Below, in pieces: positions 1-12,626 of a DNA stretch of 64,000 nucleotides. The notes beneath the pieces are model-generated. The model did not search any database, was not told the DNA's origin, and saw only the letters and a list, made by a program, of their open reading frames with translations. The position numbers and the translations under genes were made by a program. The DNA is taken from NCBI GenBank assembly GCA_015501605.1, contig JADNRZ010000001.1:372001-436000 (forward strand). The letters are read 5' to 3'. Origin of the DNA: Panaeolus papilionaceus (taxonomy: Eukaryota > Basidiomycota > Agaricomycetes > Agaricales). How positions within the stretch are numbered: the stretch's first letter is position 1; every line of letters starts with the position of its first letter.

Positions 1-1956
1 TCAATTTTTAATTAACTTTTATTATCACGCAAACCTTTCTTACCGAGAAGGCATTGTAGGAAAACCGGAAATAGTGTATGAATTTTATATCAACAAGAGT
101 AAAGTTCAGTTCGAAGACACCCAGCCAGGACATTCCATCCTCTGCTCTACGTTCCCATGTATATGAAGCAGCACATATGCAAATGGGACTGAAACCCGGA
201 TATGTCACGGTAATCGTTGGGTAGGATGACGAGTATGCTGCAATCCCATTGGTAACTCACGCTCTGCGTGGCAGGGTGATCGGAACATGATCGATACCTT
301 TTCGAGTGCTTGTCCTATGGCGGCTCCTGTCGAAGTTTCGGAGGACATCCCGATGTTGGAAAGTCTCTAGTCTCTGATCGTGAGACTGGAGACTGTGGCA
401 GTGCTAGGTACATTTCAACGTCACTGTTACCTCACCGTTTTTCCTTCTTTCGATAGAAAATGTATATTGTGAGGGTACGGGAAACGAAATGCGCCTATGG
501 TAGTCATGGTATAACAATATTCGAGCAGCAATAGGACTTGACTCAAAACTTATCGTTGCACAGATAGGGGTCACAAACTGTCACATATCACATTTATCCT
601 CGATTTTCAGATCACACTGCTTTTCGAATGGCCCTCCTGTATTAATGGGCCATTTCTGACCGGATATCACTAAAAATTGTATTGAAAGCACTCTACAGGA
701 GTATAAGATAACATGTCAATAAGCAGAAAGTTAGGGTATAGTCATCAAATGGCCAATTTATTGGAAGGCGGCGATGCTGCAATGATAATACCAAGAAGAG
801 GCAGTGGTGAAATGACAACCATTGAGTGGAATTCCTCATAACTAGATCATATTTTAAGAGTATTGCTGGGAGTCAGTGCTTTTGAGGAGGCGAACGAGGC
901 CAGATAATGTGATTAAGTAAGACACTGGAGACTGTCTCTGTGATCGGAGACTGGAGACTTTCCAATCCCAGGATTTTCTGAAGTTTCGAGTGGGACATAA
1001 GTGATCAGAGATCTCGGAATATCCTATCTATAATCTAATCCTGAACAACGCCTCACCGAAAAAGGATATATCAAAACCAACAGAATCTTGAACGGGATTA
1101 AACCCGATTCTCGTAGATATGCAGGACGAGAGAGCGAGGCAAAACACAGTCCTTGAAATCCGTTCAGGAACAGCCATTGGCACGAGGTTCCATATGACTA
1201 TCACTTGAGGCTCGAGGCTCGAGGCAAATGGATATGCACATACTAATACAGATAAGATGTTCAATCTTACGAGCCCGCAGACAGCCCAATCCTTCTCCAG
1301 GGACCTGTATAATGAGGTTTTTGACGGAAGGTTTGAACGTAACTGTCAATTCGAGTCCGTATGGAATCCGAGTCCGGTTTCCACTCCTCACACTAGAACG
1401 ACATGACTGCTGATGGATTGAATAGACTTACCGTTTTCATTATCTTTATGCGTTAGATCTTGGTGGTTGGAGAGCAATAAGAAGCTTTCCACAAAAACAA
1501 AAATTTAAAAAACCGAATCATTCAAAGCGATAAACAGCAAAATAGTTACTTAGTTTACGAATACAACATCGAGACATCAATATCAATATCAAAGTACAAA
1601 AATGGAGCGAAAAAAGTAGGATGAAAAGTAGTATCCCAAGTAGTAAAGTAGTAAGGTGGACGACGGACAGTCGAAGTTGGTGTTGGCGTTAATGTTAATG
1701 TTAAAATCACGATTGGCGTGCTAGGATTGCGTGGTATGGGATGATATGGGGAGCGAGGTGGTGATTGAGGTGGTATCATCGCAGATGAATGCATATGCGT
1801 GGTATACAATTTTGAGCCCAATTCCAAAGAGGGGCATTCGCAAGTCGATGGGGTATGAAGGAAAGAAGTAGAAGAAAAGGAATAAGTAAAATAAACCATA
1901 AAGGCAAGGCAACTCGCGCGCGTTTTGAGTTGGATATTGACCATGTTACGATGCGC
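1..1956. other. Gene-poor flank, no supported gene
   Basis: I see no convincing coding region here; the open frames are short, overlap on both strands and lack splice-compatible partners. The stretch holds an imperfect 25-bp inverted repeat pair (356-380 and 941-965, 22 of 25 positions matching) and short tandem GAGGCTC units near 1206-1225. The right end should contain the 3'UTR of the bHLH gene that ends at 1957 on the minus strand. Confidence 0.5.
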
Positions 1957-4900
1957 CTACGCCTGCATCACCAACCCGCCCATCCCATGTCCAGGCGGCG
2001 GCATTACAAACGACACCTGAATCCCATCATCGTCCATCTCCTCCTTCACCACTCCCCCACCCGCCTTCAAATCCACTTTACCCTTCTGCGCCGCACCACC
2101 ACCCGCCGTCGTCCCCGTAGCCGCATTGGTATTGGTCGTCGCATTGGTCGTCGTCGTCGTCGTGGAAGGCTTAACCGCCCTCCTCCTCCCTCTCTCCTCA
2201 CTCGTCGTCCCGCTCTGCGCCTCCTCGCCCTCACCCTGCTCACCCATATCCACATCCTCCATCATGCCCATATTCAGGCCCATGCCTCCCATCCCATTCA
2301 TACTCATCCCCCCCATCCCCTGCACCATGCCCGCTCCACTCATCATATCCAACCCATGGTGCGCATGGTGGCCATTCACACTCACGTTCCCATGTATCAT
2401 CATCTCCTCATCGTCCTCGCCATCCCCCTCAGGCATACTCGGCAGCACCCCAAAATGGTGACTATGATGATGCTGGTGCTGATGCCACTGCTGCATCCCA
2501 TGGTGCTGTTGCTGTTGCTGCTGCTGCTGGTGCCCATGCATCCCGTGTCCCTGCTGCTGCTGCTGCTGGCCATACGCGCCGAGGTTAAACTCCATCCCCA
2601 CAAGTCCATCATGAAGCATCATACTATCCTCCCCCTCCTCGCCTCTCTCACCCTTCTCCTCACCCTCCAGATCCTCCTCGCCCTCCTCTTCCAGCGTCCC
2701 CATCCGCACATTCCCGCTCCCATCATCCACGTCTTCCTTAATCTTCACATCATCCTTCGCATCTTTCGCTTTCCCATTTGGGGACCCCGCGTTGCCATTA
2801 GCGTTGGGGTTAGACGACGATGAAGCTGAGGTCGAGGACGGGGGAGGAACCTGTCCAGACCTATACGCTTTCAACTCCTGCTCCAATTCGCGATTCCGCG
2901 CGCCTTGAGCAGTGACGAGTTGTTGGAGGTACCTATCGTCACATTCACAATCCGTCAGTTTCCCCCTCGAAAAAAAATCTAACGCAATCGTCAGCGACTC
3001 ACCGAATGTACTCGACACTCTTCCTCAGAATCATCCCCTTATTCGCCTTAACAACGCCCCCCTCCCCGCCCTCTCCGTCCTCCTTTTCCTTGCCCTCTTT
3101 CTCTTTAACGTCCTTGGAGTCTTTATCCTTAGCGTCTTTGTCCCCGGAAGCTTTGAGGGACGACGGCAAGAGGGGATCGCCATTCGTGTCAAACAGCCCA
3201 CCAGGCGACGACGGAAGCGCAGATGTGGGCGAGTTAGAGCCATTGTTGTTGTTGGTACCTACAAGTAAAGATGATTAGTCATTGTCCTCCTTTTTCAAAA
3301 TCCGATGGCCAAAACGAACACAAGAGCGAAAGAAACTCAAAAAGAGAACCGAAAACCCCACTCACCGCTCTCCAACATACACTCCGGGATCAACGTCGCA
3401 AGCTCACTAATCTTCTCATTAATATTATCCCTCCGCCTCCTCTCGACCGCATTATGACTCTCCCTCCTCCTCCTCCGCTTCTCATTCGCCAACAAACTCT
3501 GCTTATCAGCCGGTGCTCCCCCTCCCGGTGCTGCCCCCGTCCCACCTGTTACTCCCCCTCCTGCTGCACCCGCCGCTCCAGCTCCGAGACCGGAACCCGC
3601 ACCAGGGGACAATGCCCCAGGACTCATCGGGCTTGTCGATCCCGCACCTGGAATCGCACTCATCCCACCCACACTCGTCGAGAGAGGAGGTACAACAGGC
3701 GGCATCATACCCACAATCCCACCCGCTCCTGCACCTCCAGGCGTGCCTCCGATACTGCCTAACGAGCTCGGAATGCCAAAGTTCCCATAATGCGGGTTAT
3801 GCGAGTGCGAATGTGAGTGCGAATGCGACTGGTGGTGAGACGACGAATGATGCGACGAAGTGTGTGGATGGGGGTGTTGACCGTGTCCGTTCATACTCAA
3901 CGGACCGACGCCCATCGAATTCAGCGTTCCCAGATTCATATTCGCATAGTCGTTCAGTCCATTACTCGAGATACCATTGCTCAGTGGGGACTTCGACAGC
4001 ATGCCATGTCCGTGGTGCCCGTTGTGGTTGTGGTTATGACTGGGATGATTAGAGTGAGCATGCGACGGGCCAGGCGACCCCAGCACCATACCCCCGAACG
4101 AAGACACGGGTGGCAGGTTTAAGTTAGCATTGGCGCTTCCATTAGGGTTGCCGGTGCCATTAGCGGTGGTACTGCCGCCGTTGTGATGAATAGGCGACTC
4201 AGGGGGCGGCGATAGGCCAAACGAGCTGAAGTGGCTCTGCGAGTGCGAATGCGAATGTGAATGAGAGGAGTGGTGAGGCGCGTGGTGGTCGGGAGAGTTG
4301 AGCGAGTAATCAGATGGTCTGTGGTTTCAGAGTGAGTAAGTTTGAGTCCATCGAAATGATAAGATAAAATAATGGATTAAGGAAAAGAAATAACGCGGAA
4401 GAAGTGAAAGAACCCAAGGCCAACCACATCGTCATCGTCATACCCCAGGCGTGTCATCGGCCCGTCAGTTTACCGGCTATCAAACACCGGTACGGCAACC
4501 AACAGATCCGGTGTACCCCACACCAAGCCCAAGCCCAAGCCCTCGCACGCGCGTGCTTTCCCCACACAACGGCACCCCCGCACCCCGCATCCTCTCTCTT
4601 TCAGCCCACTCCCCCGCACAACTTCCCTTAATCACTCGCATGGAGGGCGTTTCACATGCGTGGGGAAATAAGGAAAGGAAAGGGAAATTAAAAAGAAATT
4701 AAAGAGAAATTAAAACGAGAGGGAAAGAAAAAATAATGAAATGAAATCGAAAGAAATGATACAAAAAATCAATAAAAAAAAATACCCACCTCCCACCCCC
4801 AGGAATAACAATCGCACTCGGATGCGGCCTCATCATCATACCCCCCATTCCACCCTGCATACCTCCCAAAAACGACGGGGGCGGACTCGCCCCTCCCCCA

Positions 4901-6015
4901 CCATTCGTCTGCACACCTCCCCCGCTCGCTCCCGCACCACCCAGGGACGCACTCGACACACCCAAACTCCCCACATGGCCCGCCGCACTGCTCCCCCTCC
5001 TCCTCGTCCTCGTCGGCCCCACCCCACCCGCATTACCCGCACCAGCCCCACCCGCCGCTGTACTCGATGAAGGCGTGAAGGGTGCACCAGGTGCCGGCGG
5101 GGGCCGCGATCGTGACCGTGACCTCGTGAGTGAATGTGAAGAATACGAGTGCGAATGTGAATGTGTAGGGTGATGTGGTAGATGCGATGAGTGCGATGTG
5201 AGGGAATGTGAGTGTCCGCCTAGGACAGGAGAGTGGATGCCTCCTCCACCACCTCCTCCGCTGGTGGTGTTGCTATTACTCGGGCTGGGACTATCAACGG
5301 TTCTCCAATCCTTGCCTGTCCCATCAGAGGAAGATGTAGTCGTATTCGCAGGTGCAGGCTCAAACCGCATCGTCGAATTAATAGCCGGCAGGGTGGAATT
5401 GAACATGCCCATTCCACCTCCTACATTAAGCCCAGAATGGCTCATATGAGGACTCGCAAAATCTGAATGAGACTGAATCGAACTCGGCTGAGAACCAGGC
5501 AGATTACTGCCTGGATTGCCATTCGCCGTACCATTGGTATTAGACGAATTCGAGGGATAAATCCCCATACTCCCCGTCGAACTCACACTCGACGGATGAG
5601 CACCCGCACCAGTGAGCGCACTGGACGCACCAGGGGGTGCACTGATATCGAAGATATTATGAGTGGTGGAATAACTCCCCGGATGATGATCATCGGCATG
5701 ATGGGTGTGATGTGATGAGGAAAGGTGATGCTGATGCGAGCTATGATGAGACGAGTGTTGGGAGTGAGAATGGGGAGAATACGAGGACATGTCGTCGCCG
5801 TAATCGAGGATGCCACCGCCGAATTTTCGCTGGGTGATGATGCTAGAGCTTGAGCCTGTGCCGTTGGGTGTGTGTCCGTTGGATGAAAAGTCGTTGACGA
5901 AGCCCATGCCGCCTGGTGATGAGGACTGAGCACCAGATGTGGATGAAGGGGAAGCGAGATCTCCTGCTGGAGAGAAACCTTCTTGTCTGATTTGAGGTTT
6001 TGGGAAGTAGGACAT
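1957..6015 (-). CDS. bHLH-leucine zipper transcription factor, low-complexity rich (about 1136 aa)
   Basis: Four exons read on the minus strand: 6015-4790, 4318-3366, 3258-3003 and 2932-1957, all GT-AG, summing to 3411 nt in frame. The protein should be a nuclear, E-box binding regulator. The basic region (about residues 688-705) has His697, Glu701 and Arg705, the pattern known for class B factors that prefer CACGTG. Helix 1 ends near 718; helix 2 (about 797-812, KANKGMILRKSVEYIR) is joined across the last intron to a zipper-like heptad segment (813-835). The loop is unusually long, about 75 residues, Lys/Asp/Glu rich. The N-terminal half is Ser/His/Gly rich, and the C-terminal part has two poly-Gln runs and acidic stretches. 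I chose the ATG at 6015 (context ACAAACATG); an in-frame ATG at 6138 would add 41 residues that look like 5'UTR. Intron 1 is long for a fungus (471 nt). It resembles USF/MiT-type bHLH-zip proteins; it lacks the Tyr of SREBP-type basic regions. Confidence 0.88.
2506..2568 (-). repeat. CAG-type trinucleotide tracts encoding poly-Gln
   Basis: Two CAG/CAA tracts on the minus strand, 2506-2529 (8 codons) and 2551-2568 (6 codons), lie in the last exon of the bHLH gene and encode Gln runs separated by a Gly/His/Met segment. Such tracts are expected to vary in length between strains. Confidence 0.85.
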
Positions 6016-9000
6016 GTTTGTTTTGGTGAATGGATGAGTGGATGATAAGGTGGAGGTTAGATGATGATGGTGGTGGTAGAGTTGAAGGAAAGAAAGGGAA
6101 GGATTGTTATTGGAACTTGATAAGAAATAGAAGGGCAAACAAACGCGCGGCTACGTTGAAATAATGCGAAGAAATTGTTACGCGCGGACCAAGTAATGGA
6201 GCAATCCACGGCTACATACCTGCTCAGGGGTGACGTTGAGATCCAATTACAAATCCAATTTCAATCTTTTTGGGAAGTTTCTTCTCTCCTCTTAACGAAT
6301 TCCTTTGGTTTATCAAAAAGAAGTCGAAGAATGGAGGGAGATTTATAGTTAGGAGTCTGTCGTAAGGGGCGAGTGAGTGGGTGTATGGGATAAGTGGGTG
6401 TGAATCCGATGTGATGATGCGATGAACTGCGAGTCATGGATTGTATGAGCACAGAATGTGAGAGTGCAGTGCAAAATGACCTCACAATACCGCTATCGAT
6501 CGATAGAAGCAAGGTTTTAGCACAAAGCTGGATGGAACAGCGTGGATGCGGGCTGGTCAACGTAAAAATAATGGATACGAGCCATGTCAGAATCCATCAC
6601 CCATCATCACTATTTCAACCCCCACTGTCCACAACGACACTCACCTACTACTTGAACAACCAAGTAGGACCTATTCCTTCAACAACAACAACTACGACGA
6701 CGATAGTCGTGAACAAGGAATGCGGGGTTGAATGGAACCGTGTGTGCAATTATGTGTTGACTTTGTATTACGTCCAAACTGACAAGAATCAAACCCCGAA
6801 GATGAGAGGGATTCAGAGAGACAGCAATGAGGAGGAGGATTCAAAGGACATACACACAACCGAGAAAAGGAAAGGAAAAGGAGTTGGCAGGTTCTCTGAT
6901 TTGATTATATTATGTATCTATCCTAAAAATTTACTCTCCCCCTTAAAGTACCTGAGCTATGCCTCGCCCCTCATTTCAAATCTTCTCCCTTTCCTTCCTT
7001 TCTCCCCACACAGGGGGTCCCAACTTCAAATACGGATTCTCAAATCTGCTTTGTGGGGCAACGCCTATCCAACCGAATCGGTTTTGGGGGTCCTTGTTAG
7101 AATGGGGGGGGGGGTTCAGAGATCTGAGCTGGTTCAGATTGAGAATTCCACATGCCAAGCACTTTTTATTTCACGTTGGCGTTGTTGTGCCCTTCTCCAT
7201 TCGGCGATTCGGCATCTTAACTCCTAGAACTGAAAAGACGCTGATTCCGACGATAATACGCAGCACAGCGATTGAGTGAATAGACGATGGTGGCGCTGGT
7301 AGGAGTGTTACAGGACGACGTCAACGCTATCCAAGGATCGATCGAGCCCTGCACAACGTCCCTAGGTGAGCGAGCGACGACGCCGATGCGAACGAAGGAA
7401 CAAAAACCATCGAATGATTTCAACCCCGACACGCCCTCCGCAATCCCCCACTATCGATATCCATACGACCGTACATCCACATTAAGCAATATTTCTAAAC
7501 CCGTCCATCAGCAAGTTGGCATTTTGCTTGTCGGCTTTTTGCCGCTTTTGGACTTGCGGAAAGTCCAAAAGCGGAAAAGCGTTTGATTTCAGGGCGAATC
7601 TAAGCCAAATTTGGCTTAGCTCTGGGAAAAATTACACAACTTTTTTAAAAACCGGACGCGGCTTTTCTGCTTGCTTCTAGAGGGCTACTTATTCGCTTTT
7701 ATTCGCTTTTATTCGCTTTTAAAAGCGAAAAAAAGTAAATTGCCCACTTTCTGATGTCCTTTCTTCCTATATTTCCCTTCCTTCCCTTCTCAATACAATT
7801 CAATACAATACAAAGCACACTGGAGAACATGTTAGAACCGTTAGCACCACCCCAATCACATCCATCCTAGAATCAGTTAACTACGTATATCACCGACCGC
7901 ACCCGGGTCTTCATCCCTTCTGCGCCCGAGCTTCCCCGTCGGGTTGCGTAACGTAGCGGTCTCACAATCACTGGCATGTTATCGTCATCATCATCGACAT
8001 ACACGCCCAGCTTGGCTCTCCCACCAATCCAACAACGCACCATGTCCAACGTGATGATATTCACATTGACGGACTCAAGTAAAAATTTAGTCAAGGTTTA
8101 ACCTCGCCTTTCACTTCCTGTTGTGGGTAGGGAGGAAATAGTCTCGTTTAGTTAGTTTGTGGAATATGGAATATGGAAATTCTATATAGCTTGGAAATCA
8201 TGATGCATATGCGATCGGGTGGAATAGAGGAATAGAAAGGTCGGTTGGAAATGTACGGGTGCGCAGAGTAAGTGTCAATACTAAGCGTATTGTCAGTGGT
8301 GCTCTTGAGCTCTGAGTGAAGGATGTGAACTATGACCGGTACCCCCCGCGCCCGGACGGGGGGGAGTAGCAAATGGGTCTTGACCCGCGGGCTACGCTCA
8401 GTGGTGACTGAGAGATAATAGGTAAATCAATAGCTAGCTGTATGAGTTACACGGTATAATGAATAGTTCATTACAATGATATCATATCAAACTGTAGATG
8501 TTCGTCCGCCATTGTCAAAGAAACAGCTTTGGGTGAGCGAACAAGTCTTTGGCTCGAATACCTTGAGTGATGTCCCCGATCTAACCCTCTCTCTCCCCAA
8601 ACTTATCTCATCTCATCTCATCTATTCATTTCGAAACCACGTTCTCTCGCAGATTCGAATTTCGAAATCATCAGCAGCATAACCTGATTAACCCCCAGAT
8701 CAACCGGTATCAGAGGTGTGAACCCAACATGAGGGCCATCGAACCAACCCCCCCCCCCTTTCAGGTTGTAAACATGTTCAACCTGGTTAGCTCGATATGT
8801 CGGTTCCTTGTTCATCCTTGATGTGCGGATATAAGTTGTACGGATATAAGTGTACATGAAATCAGTAAACACTCATGATCAACACATGTTAGAATCGTCA
8901 TTGTTGTTGTTCCATCAGAGTTACAGAGTGTTATAGAGAAATATTTACAGACACGCAACCCGACATGCATACATGATTCCATATTCTCGGACTTTCAAAT

Positions 9001-12000
9001 CGTTAATATGATATCTCATCTTCATCTTATCTGCATCATGGTTATGTACAGTACATATATTTCGAGGGTGAGCACGTTTGTAGTATGATGAATCATCATT
9101 CGAGGGACTGGTATACCCTGAAATGTTGACAGGTCGTTATTGTCAATATGTCATATCATGTCATGAGTAGGGTAGGGCAGTAAGTAATTGTCGTACCACA
9201 ATACTGAATAAAATCCCCCCGCAAAGATGCATTTCGGGGGCCATTACAACCAAAACCAAGCTCAACCCCTGTCAATGCAATTATCATTAACCACGCACGC
9301 ACCCGCACCAGGACCCGCTTAGACAGCCACAGTGCCAACAATCTTCCAAATATAAATTCCATTACTTAGATCCTTCAAACTCTGCCCCCGGTCCCGTACC
9401 CAACTAACCACTTACACATAACGATAAATAAGCACCAGCTTTGTAAAGCCCCTAAAGAACGAACGTACCTGACAAGCTCCAACTAAAATAATACGAAATC
9501 CGCCCCGTCTCGCTCACTGAAGCCTCGGATAGACCTAGGTTATACCGGTGCTCGAGCGAATCATAAAAGAAAAAGCGACCGTATCAGTGGATTGCGTTCC
9601 TGGACCTGAAGATGAAGTTGAAGATAAAGTTTGAGTTGGCATGGGGAGAGACGCTTGAGATTTGAGCATGATTATGCAATTAGTAAGTTATTGGGATGTT
9701 TGTCAGCGGTGCCATTAAGGGCCTTGCGCTCTGGGTAGAATGACACTGACTGAGCAAACGAGGACAAAGAGGGTTTCGAGAGGAACGGGCTTGGGGTACA
9801 TACAGATTCAGAATGGCGATGGGCCTATGGCTTGGCTGTGTTGGTCATAGACTATAGAGTTTTGGGAAACACAAGCTTTCTCGTAAGACGGCGCTACCCT
9901 AACGTTACTTTTCGAGATAAATATTGAAGCGGTGAAGCGGTGACGTGGTGACGTTGACGTTCAATTCGCGATCGGAGACAGCCGGTGAGCGCTTACACAA
10001 CCCTAACTGAGCCGCGAACGCATTCAGTGCAAGCGTTTAACGGGTAATGCCATTGAAGGTTGTGGAAGGCATTACGTGATTCTGTTGACAGAGTATAAGT
10101 TAATTGGCACTGAGAATGTCGTGTCAATGGAAGGAACTTGATGAGTCCAATTCTGATTTCTAGGATTGGAATATTACTATATCAAGAATTGTTTACCATC
10201 GCAATGCATGGGATAATATATGTGTACAATTGTGGAGGTGGCCTCCTAAATAAAGCAGAACGAAGGACTTAAATAGAGAAATAAGAAGAAGGACCCGGAA
10301 GGAAGGAACAGGAAAGAAGGGTATATATGTAAAGGACCTGAGGAGAACTGGAAGAGAAACAAGAATGGGAAAAACACCGACGTGAATTCGAAGCTTCAAT
10401 TGGGCAATAGTATGCGAACTGATTCAGGGTACTAATATGACTAAGACACAGACTACTATGTGCTATAAACTGCTTGAACGTCAATTGAATACGTCGTGTA
10501 AAAATATCGCAGTGTATCCAATAACTAGTGAATAACATGGACGGCCGGATGAACCGCCCGGTTTTCCGTCGGGCACTCATTGAGTATCCAATTAATACTG
10601 TTATAGCTGGTCCTGCCTTAGACTTTGGGTGTAATATTACCCAAACGAAGGGTACACAAAGATGGGGCAGCCATCATGATCATGATTCATGTAGGTCGTA
10701 GGACAGCCCATCGATGTTGATGGGAAGTCTACGTGATATTCGCTGACATTGAACTCGATTCGACAAACTACATAGATAGATACTTAGTAACCGGATGGAT
10801 CGCTGACACTCATTGACAGCCTGAGCTTGAATCCCCAGTTTCTGTCTCTTACTTAAAGAGGGGATTAACATGTATAATTACGTTGTTCTATGTATAGGAC
10901 GTTCGACACCCCCCTGTACAATAAGTAATGCGTCAATGACAGTCACCTAATTAAAGTGACTGTACCATATAACATTGTAAGTACTGATATGCATATTTAC
11001 ATGCCGATGCTTCAACAGCTTCCGTCGTTTCTGATACAGAAGCGTTGGCAGCCTCAATGCATCGATATCGTACCATGTCATAACCGTTTGATCTCCATCT
11101 CTAGCCTGAGAGGCACTTTAGTGAGTCAACCCGTTATTTTTGGCTCTACCTTCACGAAGGAAACGCACAATGCATTCAAATCAACACTCAGCACTGCCTC
11201 TCGGCTCTCCTTCCTCCTTTTTTCGGCATCTAAGCTATTCCAGTAACATGTTCGTAAGTACCCCAGGGCCTTGGTTTGCGCTATACTTACTTATACATCG
11301 ATACTAATATTGCTTAGAGGAGTCTGATTAGGTCTATATTTGGCTTAGTTACCCTTAGGCTGTTGTGGGGAGGTGTACCCCTAACTGGAGGTATTCACAC
11401 TGGTCGAGTTTAATTTGCCTCGAGTCCACTCTCGAAGAGTTTATTTGAGGTCTTAAAGGATAATTTAGTCTCAGGGAGCTATGTGCTTAGACTACGTATG
11501 CGAGAAGCATTGACAGCGATGCTCCGAGGCTCAAAATCTGCATCTGGCTAGCATGCGCGACTCGGAGCGCAGTCTTTGTGCAATCGACTGCGCTTCCTTT
11601 GAATACTGCACTGAAAACTGATCACTAGCGATTGTAGGTGCTAAGCACACAACATCACCCTGAATCGACTCACACATCAGCTTCGGCGCCGCGCTTCTAG
11701 ATAAGATTCGAACTGCTTGCACAGGGTCGCCTTTATCAACATCAACATCAACATTTGAACCGATATGAATGACAACATATACGAACTGTGACAGTTTTGT
11801 ACGTATACTTCCTATCACTCGGACTAGCTCTTGCCGTCGGATAAGTACTATCGATTCTAGCCCTTATTCAATCAGGAAGTACGTACCTTATCTTATCATC
11901 CCCAGACTTCCCCAGACGCCTCGTTTTTCAGGGCAGGCTGCACTGGCTTTACTTCACCCAATTGAATGGAGCACTGGCGTGGCATCCATTGGATTAATGT

Positions 12001-12569
12001 ATGTACTTAAGCGATGTATTTGTTTACTCGCGATCGCGAATGAATGAATGTCACTGCAGTGAACGTATTGAATGAACGATTGAATGGATGAGATTACTGA
12101 GCCACCCCCATAACCCTAGTAGAACCCTTCACAGGTTGAACTTAAACTCGATGACAAGCCAGCCTGGGCCCGAGCCGGACCCCGACATGCGTTCACAACA
12201 TGACAGTTTATTTACTCACTCGTCATTCAGTTCTGAAGCTGAGTAGTCGTCCCTCTCACACGTGTATCAATACGCAGTCGCAGTGTATACAGTCCAACTT
12301 CAGGGCGGCTAATGTCCGAATCAGCTTCTCACAGCGGGTACTCACTCCAGATCGATTGCGGCCCAGACCTCGAGATACCATCCGTGTTCAGTAGAGTAGC
12401 GAGGGGTTGACAGCGTCCAATCTAAACCCGACCAGCCCGCTCAGAGTTATGAGCGGTGGTCGAGTAATCATTCATGCGAGTCGCGCTTATAAACCCAATC
12501 TGTCGCCGGTCTGCAGGCGCATGCAACGCATCATGTCGTAATGCCTGCATTCAATCCACCACAAATACA
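6016..12569. other. Long gene-poor region
   Basis: About 6.5 kb with no gene I can support. The first 200 bp should hold the bHLH promoter and 5'UTR. Open frames (for example 6436-7227 plus and 7873-8094 minus) have no recognisable domain, no splice partners and composition like the surrounding AT-rich sequence. A dense cluster of palindromes lies at 7542-7729 (separate entry). Poly-G/C runs occur near 7106-7115, 8341-8365 and 8749-8758. Confidence 0.45.
7542..7729. repeat. Cluster of perfect palindromes and a 10-bp tandem repeat
   Basis: Three perfect inverted repeats lie within 190 bp. One is a 14-bp arm hairpin (7542-7555 and 7561-7574, arm CCGCTTTTGGACTT, 5-bp loop). The second is a 20-bp palindrome at 7600-7619. 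The third is an 18-bp palindrome TTCGCTTTTAAAAGCGAA at 7712-7729, preceded by three tandem copies of ATTCGCTTTT (7691-7720). The core CGCTTTT recurs in all but the middle palindrome. No open frame or transposase-like sequence is next to it. Confidence 0.7.
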
Positions 12570-12577
12570 TATATAAG
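12570..12577 (+). promoter_or_regulatory. TATA-like box of the SDR gene
   Basis: TATATAAG lies about 50 bp upstream of the proposed ATG at 12627, a plausible distance for a short 5'UTR. Similar boxes precede several other genes of this window. Confidence 0.4.
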
Positions 12578-12626
12578 AGGTCCCTCATTCATCGAAGAAA
12601 GGCTGATACCCATCATCTCGACCGTC

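Noticed and set aside
1855..2823. 322-codon plus-strand frame
   Set aside because: It is the antisense shadow of the last exon of the bHLH gene; His/Leu/Pro/Arg-rich repeats come from reading the poly-Gln and acidic codons backwards.
6436..7227. 263-codon plus-strand frame
   Set aside because: No domain, poor composition (runs of Thr and charged residues without pattern), overlapping frames on other strands, and the bHLH promoter lies beside it.
11650..11780. Possible tRNA on the minus strand (GTTCGAATC-like B box)
   Set aside because: No matching A box or foldable T-arm stem around it; no tRNA gene elsewhere in the window could be supported by eye either.
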